Source of the DNA: Pullulanibacillus pueri
Lineage (GTDB): Bacteria; Bacillota; Bacilli; Bacillales; Sporolactobacillaceae
DNA: 64,000 nucleotides
Assembly: GCF_014639255.1 (NCBI RefSeq)
Contig: NZ_BMFV01000008.1
Location: 1-64,000, forward strand
Direction of reading: 5' to 3'
The notes under the pieces are model-generated. The model saw only the letters and a list, made by a program, of their open reading frames with translations. It did not search any database and was not told the origin of the DNA. How positions within the stretch are numbered: the stretch's first letter is position 1; each line of letters begins with the position of its first letter. Position numbers and translations under genes: made by a program. Positions 52,800 to 62,569 of the stretch are shown here, piece by piece.

Positions 52800-53040
52800 C
52801 ACATGTCACCTCTCATCTATAGCATTTAGAGGACTGCCTACCTCTGTTAAAGCTATTTTACCGCGTTTGACCTCGAAATTCAAAAAGGAGCGCTTAAGAA
52901 ATAGATTTCGTTATCTGGCTTAGTCATTGAACAGCCTATAGTCAGTCGACGCTTGCCCTATCAACCACTAGCCAAGCTTAGCTCAGCAGGAATGCCCCTC
53001 AACTTTTTTTCACTCTCTTTTAAATTTATTGTCTAAGCCT

Positions 53041-54132
53041 CTATCTTGTAAGTAACGGAATCAACAAAGCGATGACAATAATCACAAGTAAACTTCCCCA
53101 ACCAATGGGATTTGCGAAATTTATCGTCCAACCCACACCAAAACGTTTTTCCACCCAGATGGATGGGTCCTTACGATTAAAATAGAACAATCCTAATTTC
53201 CAATAGCGATCATCCTCACGATGGATGACTTCTCCCTGTTTTCCCTCGCCCACTTTTATGCGACTGCCACCTTGACCTGTCATAAAAGAAAGAACGACGG
53301 CGCCTATCACAATCAGCCCAACAACGGACAATGTAACAACCAAAGTTAAGGTTAAGCTTATCTCTATGAAATAAGAGAGCTGCATAAATGAAAACATTAA
53401 GACAAGCAAAACACCTGTTAGAAAATTAAATCTTGCCCATTTCAACCGAAAAAGTTGATTCCTTTTAACGGACATCTCTGGGTTTTCTCGGTCAATCTGT
53501 TGCTTACTCTTGCCAATAATACTGTTAATAAATAAAAATAAAGCGGTCATATAGAGCTGTAAAATCGGAAAAGACATCACTGTACGATAGGACTTGTCAG
53601 CCCAGCGATCCACATGGCCCTTCATGTCGTAATGCATCGGGATCCTTGTCGGAAGGTGCTGATAAAAGATAAAAGAACAGATTAAAGTAACAAGCGCAAT
53701 CCCAAGGGGAATAGTGAACCAACCAAGCGAGACCATGATTTTCCCATGACGAAAAGCTGTATCAATGGCCACGACCTCTGATCGGGGTTCTCCCCAAGCT
53801 TTTCTCGCTTTCAACGTTTTCATACGGTGATGATAAATAAGATAAAGGACAAAGGAACCGAATAGAAATGTAAACAATGCACATACAAAAACGACGGTTT
53901 CAACTTCTAGCGAAACAGGAATGGAAACAAGCCACCATAAAAGAACTAAAACAAGACCCAATAGTGCTGTCTGCCAGGCAAATCTCTTCCTCATGCTGCG
54001 TAGTTCTTCGCTATAATAGACAGCTTCTGGAATGCTAACCCCGAAGCTGTCTGTCCTTCTTGTGACATAAGGTATAAAAATGGAAATCAAGATAATTGGT
54101 ATAAATGAAATGATCATAATCATATATTCCAT
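53041..54132 (-). CDS. DUF1648/DUF5808-type membrane protein
   Basis: A 363-residue integral membrane protein. N-terminal spans are followed by a DUF1648-like segment (PTRIPMHYDMKGHVDRWADK, near residue 170), more spans, and a C-terminal DUF5808-like region (DDRYWKLGLFYFNRKDPS, VEKRFGVGWTINFANP). Proteins of this kind are often encoded with small GntR regulators, as here: the gene begins 4 bases after the regulator's stop. ATG at 54132 follows GGGAGAG. Function unknown; envelope stress is a guess. Confidence 0.8.
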   Translation of the reverse strand: MEYMIMIISFIPIILISIFIPYVTRRTDSFGVSIPEAVYYSEELRSMRKRFAWQTALLGLVLVLLWWLVSIPVSLEVETVVFVCALFTFLFGSFVLYLIYHHRMKTLKARKAWGEPRSEVVAIDTAFRHGKIMVSLGWFTIPLGIALVTLICSFIFYQHLPTRIPMHYDMKGHVDRWADKSYRTVMSFPILQLYMTALFLFINSIIGKSKQQIDRENPEMSVKRNQLFRLKWARFNFLTGVLLVLMFSFMQLSYFIEISLTLTLVVTLSVVGLIVIGAVVLSFMTGQGGSRIKVGEGKQGEVIHREDDRYWKLGLFYFNRKDPSIWVEKRFGVGWTINFANPIGWGSLLVIIVIALLIPLLTR

Positions 54133-54136
54133 AATT

Positions 54137-54529
54137 TTACTCTCCCTTCTCTTCAAATTGGCCAAGGATATCGTGACAAATACGCATAAACTGTTCTGAA
54201 GTCATGCCTCGACACACCGATTCAGAAATTAGGGGCTGCAATCGATTTTTTAATTTTTCAAGATAGTCATTATCTACACTTGGCATGCCCTCAGGTTGTA
54301 TAACAACCCCTTTTTGCCGATGAATCAAGAGATACCCGTCCTGCTTCAATAATTGATACGCCTTATTCACCGTATGCATATTCACACCTAAGTCGGAGGC
54401 TAGTGCCCGTACAGAAGGCAATCCCTCTCCAGGGACTAATTGCTTCAAGGCAATCCCTTCAATTATTTTTTCTTTAATTTGTAAGTAAATGGGCGTATCT
54501 GAGTTCAGATCAAGCTCTAATATCACCAT
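54137..54529 (-). CDS. GntR-family regulator, YtrA subfamily
   Basis: A 130-residue regulator consisting of a GntR winged helix (TPIYLQIKEKIIEGI, GEGLPSVRALASDLGVNMHT, VNKAYQLL) and a short C-terminal helical tail for dimerisation, without a ligand domain: the YtrA type. These usually repress their own operon with linked transport or membrane genes. AAGAGATGATGA lies before the start. An 18-bp inverted repeat directly upstream is the likely operator. Confidence 0.88.
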   Translation of the reverse strand: MVILELDLNSDTPIYLQIKEKIIEGIALKQLVPGEGLPSVRALASDLGVNMHTVNKAYQLLKQDGYLLIHRQKGVVIQPEGMPSVDNDYLEKLKNRLQPLISESVCRGMTSEQFMRICHDILGQFEEKGE

Positions 54530-54537
54530 TCATCATC

Positions 54538-54580
54538 TCTTTTCTATCTGTTATATATATTGTATAACAGATAGAAAAGA
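54538..54580 (-). promoter_or_regulatory. 18-bp perfect inverted repeat at the promoter of the YtrA-type gene
   Basis: TCTTTTCTATCTGTTATA (54538-54555) and its exact complement at 54563-54580 enclose a 7-base spacer. On the minus strand TTGTTT just beyond the repeat and TATACAAT inside it make a plausible -35/-10. The repeat would serve as operator of the regulator it precedes. Confidence 0.7.
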
Positions 54581-54640
54581 AAAACAATGATGATCTCATT
54601 TTTGTTTTTTTATCTCAAAAGGGTTTTGGGGATTATTCAA

Positions 54641-54669
54641 AAAGCCACCGAATTCATATCGGTGGCTTT
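54641..54669 (-). terminator. Terminator of the bkd operon
   Basis: AAAGCCACCG and CGGTGGCTTT form a 10-bp stem with a 9-base loop, followed on the minus strand by UUUUUG. It begins 6 bases after the bkdB stop. Confidence 0.9.
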
Positions 54670-54674
54670 CTTCA

Positions 54675-55955
54675 TTAATAAATTGAAGTTGTTTCTGCTG
54701 ACATCTTCTCGAGTTTTTCTTTCACACGCGCAAGGAAGCGCCCTGCAATTAAACCGTCTAAAATCCGATGGTCCAAGGATAAACAGAGGTTAACCATATC
54801 ACGGGCGGCAATCATGCCGCCCTCCATGATCACAGGGCGTTTAACAATCGATTCAACAGAGAGGATCGCCGCTTGTGGGTAGTTGATAATCGGCTGCGAT
54901 AGGATCGATCCAAAAGACCCCGTATTATTAACCGTAAATGTTCCCCCTTGCATGTCCTCTGCTGATAATTTATTGCTGCGGACCTTTTGCGCTAAGTCAT
55001 TCACACTTCTGCCAATGCCTTTAATACTTAACTCATCGGCCTGTTTAATCACTGGCACATATAAAGCCTCTTCCGTCGCAACGGCAATTGAAATATTGAT
55101 ATCTTTTTTCTCAATAATTTTATCGCCAGCCCACATGCTATTCATCCGTGGGAATTCACGAAGAGCTTCAACCGTTGCTTTAATAAAGAAAGGTAAGAAA
55201 GTGAGGCTAAAGCCCTCTTTCGCCTTAAATTCATTTTTAAGGGCATTGCGATAGTTCACCAAGTTTGTCACATCAACTTCCATCATCGTCCATGCATGTG
55301 GTGCCTCATGCTTACTCTTTAACATATTATTGGCAATCGCCCGTCTGACGCCTGTAATGGGAATCTCCGTATCCCCTTGAGCCGCTGTTATTGAACCGGA
55401 TGACGTTATTTTTTGAGTTTCCGAATTGGCTACTGTCGGCGCTGTTTGGCTTGCCTGAGGAGCAGTAGTGGCTTCTGATGGTGTGACGCCGCCTTCAGCG
55501 ATGAGCTTTTGCACATCTTTACGAGTAATCCGCCCACTCTTTCCCGTTCCTTCGACATGCTCTAAATCAATATTGTGTTCTTGAGCGAGACGAAGGACAG
55601 CTGGTGAATAACGCTTTTTCATGGATTGGTCTTCATTTAATGATGCCGTTTGACTCGTCGCTACCTCTTGTTGTGCAGGGGGGTGTTGCTCTTTAGTGGG
55701 AGCCTCTGATGCTCCTTCAACTTCTATTAAGCAAATAACCTCGCCAACCTGGAGGGTCTCCCCCTCTTCAGCAATGAGCTCCTTTATTGTTCCTTGAAAA
55801 GAGGTCGGCACCTCAGAGTTGACTTTATCTGTCGTGACTTCAGCGATAGGGTCATATTTATCAACTTTATCTCCTACTGAAACAAGCCAACGCCCAATCG
55901 TCCCCTCAGTGACACTTTCACCGAGCTGAGGCATGAGAATTTTCTCTGTTGCCAT
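54675..55955 (-). CDS. bkdB: Branched-chain 2-oxoacid dehydrogenase E2 (lipoamide acyltransferase)
   Basis: The E2 core of the complex that turns branched-chain 2-oxoacids into acyl-CoA primers for iso/anteiso fatty acids. The 426-residue protein has one lipoyl domain (TDKVNSEVPTSF around the lipoylated Lys near residue 43), an Ala/Pro/Thr linker, an E1/E3-binding domain (SPAVLRLAQEHNID, GRITRKDVQKLI) and an acyltransferase domain ending with the catalytic SLDHRILDG. It is last in bcd-lpdV-bkdAA-bkdAB-bkdB, 18 bases after bkdAB. Confidence 0.93.
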   Translation of the reverse strand: MATEKILMPQLGESVTEGTIGRWLVSVGDKVDKYDPIAEVTTDKVNSEVPTSFQGTIKELIAEEGETLQVGEVICLIEVEGASEAPTKEQHPPAQQEVATSQTASLNEDQSMKKRYSPAVLRLAQEHNIDLEHVEGTGKSGRITRKDVQKLIAEGGVTPSEATTAPQASQTAPTVANSETQKITSSGSITAAQGDTEIPITGVRRAIANNMLKSKHEAPHAWTMMEVDVTNLVNYRNALKNEFKAKEGFSLTFLPFFIKATVEALREFPRMNSMWAGDKIIEKKDINISIAVATEEALYVPVIKQADELSIKGIGRSVNDLAQKVRSNKLSAEDMQGGTFTVNNTGSFGSILSQPIINYPQAAILSVESIVKRPVIMEGGMIAARDMVNLCLSLDHRILDGLIAGRFLARVKEKLEKMSAETTSIY

Positions 55956-55973
55956 TCTTATCCCTCCTGCAAA

Positions 55974-56957
55974 TTAAAATTCGGCTAAGTCGCGCATTGC
56001 ATTTTCGACTTTTTCTGGATTAATCATAAAGAATTTTTCCATTGGTGGCGCATAAGGCATCGCTGGAATATCAGGTCCCGCCAGTCTCCTTATCGGCGCG
56101 TCCAAATCAAAGAGACAGTGCTCAGCGATGATTGCCGAAACTTCACCAATAATGCTTCCTTCTTTATTATCTTCTGTAATGAGAAGGACTTTGCCTGTTT
56201 TAGAGGCCGCTTCAATGATCGCTTCTTGGTCTAAAGGATAAACGGTACGAAGATCAAGAATATGAGCAGAGATCCCTTCCTCAGCTAATTTTTCAGCGGC
56301 TTGCAAGGCAAAATGAACAGCTAAGCCGTATGTAATGACTGTGATATCCTCGCCTTCACGTTTAACGTCTGCCTTACCGATCGGAAGGGTGTAGTCCTCA
56401 TCTGGCACTTCCCCTTTTATTAAACGATAGGCCCGCTTATGTTCAAGGAAAAGCACAGGATCGTTTGAACGAACAGCCGCCTTTAAAAGACCTTTTACAT
56501 CGTAAGGCGTTGATGGCATAACAATCTTTAGACCCGGCTGATTGGCAAAAATGGACTCGATCGATTGTGAATGATAAAGGGCTCCATGAACACCGCCCCC
56601 GTATGGTGCACGAATCGTTAACGGGACAGTCCAATCATTGTTAGAGCGATAACGTGTCTTTGCCGCTTCAGAGATAATTTGATTGACTGCCGGAAGAATG
56701 AAATCGGCAAATTGCATCTCGGCAACTGGGCGCGTCCCATACATTGCCGCTCCAATCCCCACCCCAGCAATCGCTGATTCTGTTAAAGGCGTATCCATCA
56801 CACGGGCTTCGCCAAATTGCTCAAAGAGCCCAGCAGTCGCCCGAAAGACTCCGCCCCGGACACCCACGTCTTCTCCTAGAATAAAGACATTTTCATCTCT
56901 TTGCATTTCTTCTCGTAACGCAAGGGTTACAGCTTCGATATATGAACGTACTGGCAT
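55974..56957 (-). CDS. bkdAB: Branched-chain 2-oxoacid dehydrogenase E1 beta
   Basis: The 327-residue beta subunit of the thiamine-diphosphate E1. Typical stretches are VFILGEDVGVRGGVFRAT, RVMDTPLTESAIAG, the thiamine-pyrimidine-side residues in PVAEMQFADFI, RAPYGGGVHGALYHSQS and DLRTVYPLDQEAI. It follows bkdAA by 12 bases, so the two E1 chains are made together. Confidence 0.95.
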   Translation of the reverse strand: MPVRSYIEAVTLALREEMQRDENVFILGEDVGVRGGVFRATAGLFEQFGEARVMDTPLTESAIAGVGIGAAMYGTRPVAEMQFADFILPAVNQIISEAAKTRYRSNNDWTVPLTIRAPYGGGVHGALYHSQSIESIFANQPGLKIVMPSTPYDVKGLLKAAVRSNDPVLFLEHKRAYRLIKGEVPDEDYTLPIGKADVKREGEDITVITYGLAVHFALQAAEKLAEEGISAHILDLRTVYPLDQEAIIEAASKTGKVLLITEDNKEGSIIGEVSAIIAEHCLFDLDAPIRRLAGPDIPAMPYAPPMEKFFMINPEKVENAMRDLAEF

Positions 56958-56969
56958 ACCTATCCCCTC

Positions 56970-57968
56970 CTATTCCTCATAGACATAAAGAAGCGCACTT
57001 TCTGGCTCAGCATAAGGAGCAGCTTCAGCATAATCCGTCGCGTCTTCTACCCATTGATCGACACGATCATGAATCGCCTTTTCTTTTTCTTCTGTCAGAA
57101 CGTTTACCGATTGTAGGTAAGTTGAAAACTGAAAAAGGCCATCCTTTTTCTTGGCTTCTTCCACTTCATCAACAGTCCTATAGGTTTTGTCATCATCATC
57201 GCTGGAGTGAGGGGTTAATCGATAAGATACTGTTTCTATTAAAGAAGGTCCCTCACCTCTTAGCGCTCGCTCTCGTGCTTCTTTTACAGCTTCGTACACC
57301 GCAAGAGGATCATTGCCATCAATCGTCTTCCCTTGCATCCCATAGCCTACCGCTCGATCTGACACTCGTTCACAAGCTAATTGCTTTTTTACCGGCACGG
57401 AAATGGCATATTGATTATTTTCGCACATAAAAATAACAGGAAGCTTGTGCACACCCGCAAAGTTTGCTGATTCATGGAAATCACCTTGGTTAGAGGACCC
57501 TTCTCCAAACGTAGTAAAAGTGACGATCTCTTCTCCCTTCATGCGGCTGGCAAGAGCCGCCCCCACAGCATGGGCAACTTGTGTGGTTACAGGTGAAGAC
57601 TGTGTAAGAATCCGTAGCTTTTTAGAGCCAAAATGCCCCGGCATTTGTCTTCCTCCAGAATTCGGATCCTCAGCCTTAGCAAAACCTGAAAGCATCAAAT
57701 CACGTGCCGTCATTCCAAAGCTCAAAACAACGCCAAGATCGCGATAGTATGGAGCGATGACATCTTTCTCACGATCTAGGGCAAAAGCAGCTCCCACCTG
57801 AGCAGCTTCTTGCCCTTGGCAGGAAATAACAAATGGAATTTTACCTGCACGATTTAATTTCCACATCCGCTCATCTACTTTTCTTGCAAGTAGCATCGTT
57901 TCATACATCTCTAACACCTGATCATCTGATAATCCAAGCGCCTGATGGCGATTTTCTACCATTACCAT
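56970..57968 (-). CDS. bkdAA: Branched-chain 2-oxoacid dehydrogenase E1 alpha
   Basis: The 332-residue alpha subunit of E1. It carries the thiamine-diphosphate/metal motif FGEGSSNQGDFHESANFAGV near residue 160, the phosphorylation-loop-like YRLTPHSSDDDDKTYR and N-terminal CQGQEAAQVG. GGGGGT precedes the ATG; a second ATG two codons later is possible. Substrate preference for branched chains is taken from operon context with leucine dehydrogenase. Confidence 0.95.
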   Translation of the reverse strand: MVMVENRHQALGLSDDQVLEMYETMLLARKVDERMWKLNRAGKIPFVISCQGQEAAQVGAAFALDREKDVIAPYYRDLGVVLSFGMTARDLMLSGFAKAEDPNSGGRQMPGHFGSKKLRILTQSSPVTTQVAHAVGAALASRMKGEEIVTFTTFGEGSSNQGDFHESANFAGVHKLPVIFMCENNQYAISVPVKKQLACERVSDRAVGYGMQGKTIDGNDPLAVYEAVKEARERALRGEGPSLIETVSYRLTPHSSDDDDKTYRTVDEVEEAKKKDGLFQFSTYLQSVNVLTEEKEKAIHDRVDQWVEDATDYAEAAPYAEPESALLYVYEE

Positions 57969-58005
57969 TCTAATACCCCCTTCAGAAAGCTACTTACTAT
58001 CTATG

Positions 58006-59427
58006 TCAAAAATGAAGCGCTCGTCCGTCAACAGCCAAAGCCGCCTCACCAATGACTTCGGATAATGTCGGATGAGGATGGATGGTTTCGGCCACTTCCC
58101 AAGGTGTGGCATCAAGAACCCGTGCTAAAGCCGCTTCAGAAATCATATCGGTCACGTGTGGACCAATCATGTGAATGCCCACAAGATCGTTGGTTTTCTT
58201 ATCAGCAATTAGCTTGACAAATCCATCAGTTTCTCCATGAACAAGGGCTTTACCAATAGCTTGAAAAGGAAACTTCCCAATTTTAATGTCTAGCCCTTTT
58301 TGTTTTGCTGCTTCTTCTGTAAGGCCAACCGAAGCCGCTTCAGGATGTGTATAAATACATTTGGCTACATCGATAGCCTTTAATGGTGCAGGATTTTCCC
58401 CAGCAATATGCTCAACCGCCTTGATTCCTTCATGGGAGGCCACATGGGCAAGTTGAAGACCCCCAATCACATCACCGATGGCATAAATATGACTTTCTGC
58501 TGTTTGATAGTGTTCATTTGTTAAGATAAAGCCTTTTTCGGTTTTAATGGTCGTATTTTGCAGTCCAATGTCTTCCACATTAGGCGCACGGCCAACAGAT
58601 ACTAATATTTTTTCTGCGCTATAAGTTTGCTGCTGACCATTCACTTCAGCTTGAATGCTGGCTTGTGCTGTTTTCGACACTGTCTCCGGAAGGACTTTGG
58701 CTTCAGTAACCACGGTTATGCCCTTTTTCTCAAGTTGACGCTGCATTTCCTTGGAAATGTCTCTATCCTCTGTAGGTATTACACGATCGGCGTATTCTAG
58801 AATGGTTACTTCCACTCCAAAATCGGCAAATAACGATGCCCATTCCACACCAATGACACCACCACCGACAATCATGATTGATTTCGGAAGTGATGTTAAC
58901 GCTACAGCATCATCCGAAGTAAGAACAAAATCACCGTCAATCTCTAAACCAGGAAGCGTCCTTGGCTTTGAACCGGTGGCTATGATGAGATGTTCAGGGA
59001 TGACAATATCATTTTCCTTACCATCGCTGTATTCCACAGAAATTGCACCTGCAAGTGGAGAAAAAATGGATGGACCCAGAATCCGCCCATGACCTTCATA
59101 AATGTCGATCTTACCTTTTTTCATTAATCGTTGAACACCATTGTGCAATTGCTCTACAATTTTTTGCTTTCTTAAGTGTACTTTCTCAAAATCAAATGAG
59201 ACATTCTCAGTTAAAATGCCATAATCTTCAGCTGAACACGCTGTTGTATAAACTTCAGCACTTCGGAGTAAGGCCTTACTTGGAATACATCCTCTATGAA
59301 GGCAGGTCCCTCCTAATTTGCTAGCCTCAATAATTGCGGTTTTAATACCCAGTTGGGCAGCACGGATGGCAGCAACATAGCCACCCGTTCCACCTCCTAG
59401 GATCACAAGCTGATAACTTTCAGCCAC
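58006..59427 (-). CDS. lpdV: Dihydrolipoyl dehydrogenase (E3) of the branched-chain complex
   Basis: The 473-residue FAD/NAD flavoprotein that reoxidises lipoamide. The N-terminal FAD motif is LGGGTGGYVAAIRAAQLG, the redox disulfide is GGTCLHRGCIPSKALL, the NAD motif MIVGGGVIGVEWASL, and the C-terminal active-site His-Glu pair lies in HPHPTLSEVIGEAA. Start is GTG after AGGAGT. It lies directly between bcd and bkdAA; in B. subtilis the butyrate kinase gene comes between bcd and lpdV. Confidence 0.95.
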   Translation of the reverse strand: MAESYQLVILGGGTGGYVAAIRAAQLGIKTAIIEASKLGGTCLHRGCIPSKALLRSAEVYTTACSAEDYGILTENVSFDFEKVHLRKQKIVEQLHNGVQRLMKKGKIDIYEGHGRILGPSIFSPLAGAISVEYSDGKENDIVIPEHLIIATGSKPRTLPGLEIDGDFVLTSDDAVALTSLPKSIMIVGGGVIGVEWASLFADFGVEVTILEYADRVIPTEDRDISKEMQRQLEKKGITVVTEAKVLPETVSKTAQASIQAEVNGQQQTYSAEKILVSVGRAPNVEDIGLQNTTIKTEKGFILTNEHYQTAESHIYAIGDVIGGLQLAHVASHEGIKAVEHIAGENPAPLKAIDVAKCIYTHPEAASVGLTEEAAKQKGLDIKIGKFPFQAIGKALVHGETDGFVKLIADKKTNDLVGIHMIGPHVTDMISEAALARVLDATPWEVAETIHPHPTLSEVIGEAALAVDGRALHF

Positions 59428-59463
59428 GAATAAGCACTCCTTCCAATCCTATTCTTTACTTTA

Positions 59464-60558
59464 TTAACGGTAAGATAACAAGTGCTTTTCATTTTGCAAG
59501 AACGTGCTTCGTGATTGTTTCAACTGAGCAATTCGACCCTCAGCAAGGCGGTCTGCTGCTATATAAGTCGGGACATTCTCACGTTCAGCGATCGCAAAGA
59601 TTTCTAGAAGTTTGTCATATAGACCTTCTACCTTTTTCATCGCACGGTCGCGATTATACCCGAGTAATTCGTCAGCAACATTGATGACGCCACCAGCATT
59701 GATCACATAGTCTGGAGCATAAATAATCCCTTTCTCATGAACAATATCGCCGTGACGCTCCTCTTTGAGTTGGTTATTGGCACTCCCGGCGATGACCTTT
59801 GCTTTAAGCTGAGGAATGGTTTCATCGTTAATGATGGCACCTAAAGCACAAGGCGCAAAGACATCACAATCGACACCATAGATATCGTCAGGATCCACTG
59901 CCGTTGCATTAAAAGCTTCTACAGCTCGGCTAACAGAGTCCTTATTAATATCGGTTACGATTAATTTCGCTCCTTCTTTATGGAGCAGTTCACAAAGAAT
60001 ATAAGCAACATGCCCAACCCCTTGAACAGCCACTTTTTTACCTTCTAAAGAATCGGTTCCAAAAGCCACTTTAGCCGCAGCCTTCATGCCTTTATAAACG
60101 CCGTATGCCGTAACCGGTGATGGGTTACCTGAAGAACCAAATGCAGGTGAAATCCCAGTCACATAATTGGTTTCTTGATGAATAACATCCATATCTTCCA
60201 CTGTTGTCCCTACATCTTCAGCAGTTATGTATCTTCCATTTAAACCTTGAATAAAACGTCCTAAAGCTCTGAACATAGCTTCGTTCTTATCTTTTCTAGG
60301 ATCACCCATAATGACTGTTTTCCCGCCTCCAAGATTTAAACCTGCAGCCGCATTTTTATAAGTCATGCCCTTGGCGAGTCTTAGCGCATCTTCAATAGCC
60401 GCTTCTTCAGACTTGTAGGTCCACATCCGTAAACCACCTAGAGCTGGACCTAAAGTAGTATCATGTATGGCAATAAAGGCCTTCAAGCCAGATTCTTTAT
60501 CCTGACAGATGACAAGTTGCTCATAGTCATATTTCTCCATATATTTCATTATTTCCAT
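59464..60558 (-). CDS. bcd: Leucine dehydrogenase
   Basis: Leucine dehydrogenase (364 aa) deaminates leucine, valine and isoleucine to 2-oxoacids for the adjoining dehydrogenase complex. It is close to B. subtilis Bcd: [14 protein letters not shown], the catalytic Lys in [33 protein letters not shown], and the NAD fold [17 protein letters not shown]. In the last, His replaces the usual Asn (GVGNVAY). The start [14 protein letters not shown] has AGGAGGT upstream and matches the family; the frame to 60726 does not. First gene of the operon. Confidence 0.95.
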   Translation of the reverse strand: MEIMKYMEKYDYEQLVICQDKESGLKAFIAIHDTTLGPALGGLRMWTYKSEEAAIEDALRLAKGMTYKNAAAGLNLGGGKTVIMGDPRKDKNEAMFRALGRFIQGLNGRYITAEDVGTTVEDMDVIHQETNYVTGISPAFGSSGNPSPVTAYGVYKGMKAAAKVAFGTDSLEGKKVAVQGVGHVAYILCELLHKEGAKLIVTDINKDSVSRAVEAFNATAVDPDDIYGVDCDVFAPCALGAIINDETIPQLKAKVIAGSANNQLKEERHGDIVHEKGIIYAPDYVINAGGVINVADELLGYNRDRAMKKVEGLYDKLLEIFAIAERENVPTYIAADRLAEGRIAQLKQSRSTFLQNEKHLLSYR

Positions 60559-60681
60559 GCTAAATGACCTCCTTGAATTCTTAGAAGAAGTGTTTTCATG
60601 TGACCCCATGTATTCAAAAAAATGACCCCCTAAATGATTCCTTCTCTTTCTATTATAGATTAACATCAATCCCATTATAAA

Positions 60682-60695
60682 TGAAAGCGCTTTAT
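60682..60695. promoter_or_regulatory. cre-like site upstream of bcd
   Basis: TGAAAGCGCTTTAT matches TGWAANCGNTNWCA at 12 of 14 positions on either strand, 124 bases before the bcd start and next to TATAAT-like sequences. In the whole gap 60559-61113 I see no sigma-L (-24/-12) promoter and no gene; a 74-codon minus-strand frame (60819-61043) lacks support. Confidence 0.45.
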
Positions 60696-61113
60696 TTTTC
60701 CATTCCCAAATATATCCTCTTATCATTTTGAGAGAATCCCAAATATCTGCTAACGGTTGAGGCTTGTTCGCATGTCTCTTCTTATCACTTTACTCATTTA
60801 AATGTGAGGGGATGAAACTTAACCAAGTGGGGCACCATCCAACGCTTTACTTTCTTTCTTTTGTTGTTTATTATCTTTTGTAAATCTTAAGGGTCTTATC
60901 AGTTCTTGCCTTTTAAAGGGGGAAATTAAATAGACGTGATGAACTGCAATCATATTAAAAGAGTTTTTTCTCTTTATACCAGTCTTTACAAATAGATTCA
61001 TCTTATATTGTACCCAATTTTCATCAACTACACAAATGGACACTTTTCTTGAGATCCGCTAGAATTATATAAAGAATGCAATAAATATATTTCGATTTAT
61101 AAAGGAGTACACT

Positions 61114-61353
61114 ATGGCAAAATATATGGCACTCATTATTATCGTTATTCCCATTGTTTTAGCTGTTATTGGGGTTAAGCTCATGCGTGATACTGTTTTT
61201 GATATTATTAATACCCCCTTCACTAATCTGTGGCTTCAATTTATAACCGGTCTCCTTTTATTTATTATAGGAATTGCTTTTATAGGCGGTTGGATCTTTT
61301 ATCGTGATCGGAAAAGAAATTACGTCGCCAAACGTTTCAAGAAAAAGAAATAA
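61114..61353 (+). CDS. yqzF: DUF2627 membrane protein (YqzF-like)
   Basis: A 79-residue protein with two spans (MALIIIVIPIVLAVIGVKLM and LWLQFITGLLLFIIGIAFIG) joined by a loop and ending in a basic tail FYRDRKRN...KRFKKKK. This fits the DUF2627 family (YqzF), which also neighbours bkdR in B. subtilis. AAAGGAGT precedes the ATG. Function unknown. Confidence 0.85.
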   Translation: MAKYMALIIIVIPIVLAVIGVKLMRDTVFDIINTPFTNLWLQFITGLLLFIIGIAFIGGWIFYRDRKRNYVAKRFKKKK

Positions 61354-61415
61354 GTGTGTTTAACCATGCACGTTAAAAACCGTATTAAAGGTTAAATGTT
61401 CATTGGAGGATCAAT

Positions 61416-62513
61416 ATGACGCAAGAAATTATGAATTGGGTAACTAGCCTCACCTGGAAAGACGGGCTCATTTCCTTAGGGATATGCATTGTCTTTGTCG
61501 TCTTGGGACGGCCCTTCACCACCTTTCTTCTAAAAATCGTGACGCATTTCACACAAAAAACAAGGACTAAAATAGATGATCATTTTATCGAAAGTTTTCA
61601 TAAACCAATCTATTATTTGATCGGACTATCTGGACTTTATTTCGCATTAAACTACCTGGGGCTTCCTCCAAAATTGGATCAGGTCCTTTTAAAACTTTAT
61701 CGCACGAGTATTATTCTTTGTATTGGTGCTGGACTCTTTAAATTATGTAATTCAACTGAACTCTTTTTTGGGCATTTCAATAAAAGGCTAAACTTGCAGT
61801 TTGACCGTATTGTCATCCCTTTTTTGACAAGAATATTAAAATTTATTGTTATAGCGCTTATGGTCACAATGGCTTTAGCAGAATGGGGTTACAGTATAAA
61901 TGGCTTTGTCGCCGGCCTCGGTCTTGCCGGATTAGCAATATCTTTAGCCGCCAAAGATACAGCAAGTAATTTTATTGGAGGCTTCATCATCATTACCGAG
62001 ACACCTTTTTCCATTGGTGATTGGATCATGACGCCTAGTGTTGAAGGTGTAGTGGAGGATATTTCCTTTCGATCCACAAAGATTAGAACCTTTGCCGATG
62101 CCTTAGTAGCTATCCCGAATTCCACACTTGCAAATGAAGCTATTACAAACTGGACAAAGATGAACAAACGACAATTAACCTTTGAAATTGAACTGGATCT
62201 TCGAACACCCAGGGACCGCATCGAAGCTTGTCTCAAGGATATCAGAGAGATGCTACATAACAATGAAGCAATAGATAAAGATGCCATCTTTGTTCATTTT
62301 AAAGACATGAAGACCACCGGCTATACGTTGTACTTTTATTTTTTCACTAAGACTACTGTTTGGGAAGAATGGCTCACAATCCGAGAAAGCGTCAATTTAG
62401 AGGTGTTAAAAATTCTTGAAGCTCACCATGTCGAGCTCTCAATACCGGGGCGCACCGTTTTTTACCAAAACGATCACCCTTCTGACGCCCTTGAACGTTC
62501 CCGAGATTCATAA
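61416..62513 (+). CDS. Small-conductance mechanosensitive channel (MscS family)
   Basis: A 365-residue channel of the MscS family that opens on osmotic downshift. Several spans precede the pore helix and the conserved hinge GLGLAGLAISLAAKDTASNFIGG (short form GLAISLAAKDTASN, near residue 180), followed by the beta domain (PFSIGDWIMTPSVEGVVEDI, IPNSTLANEAITNW). The soluble C-terminal vestibule ends with VELSIPGRTVF. GGAGG precedes the ATG. It lies 62 bases after the DUF2627 gene and probably shares its transcript. Confidence 0.92.
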   Translation: MTQEIMNWVTSLTWKDGLISLGICIVFVVLGRPFTTFLLKIVTHFTQKTRTKIDDHFIESFHKPIYYLIGLSGLYFALNYLGLPPKLDQVLLKLYRTSIILCIGAGLFKLCNSTELFFGHFNKRLNLQFDRIVIPFLTRILKFIVIALMVTMALAEWGYSINGFVAGLGLAGLAISLAAKDTASNFIGGFIIITETPFSIGDWIMTPSVEGVVEDISFRSTKIRTFADALVAIPNSTLANEAITNWTKMNKRQLTFEIELDLRTPRDRIEACLKDIREMLHNNEAIDKDAIFVHFKDMKTTGYTLYFYFFTKTTVWEEWLTIRESVNLEVLKILEAHHVELSIPGRTVFYQNDHPSDALERSRDS

Positions 62514-62569
62514 AAAGCTGCCTTTTAAGCAACATTTAACTGTGGTAAATCACGAGCACATTCAAAAAG

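Noticed and set aside
60819..61043. 74-codon minus-strand frame upstream of bcd, where bkdR or ptb might be expected
   Set aside because: No ribosome binding site and no similarity to either protein; the translation has no domain pattern.
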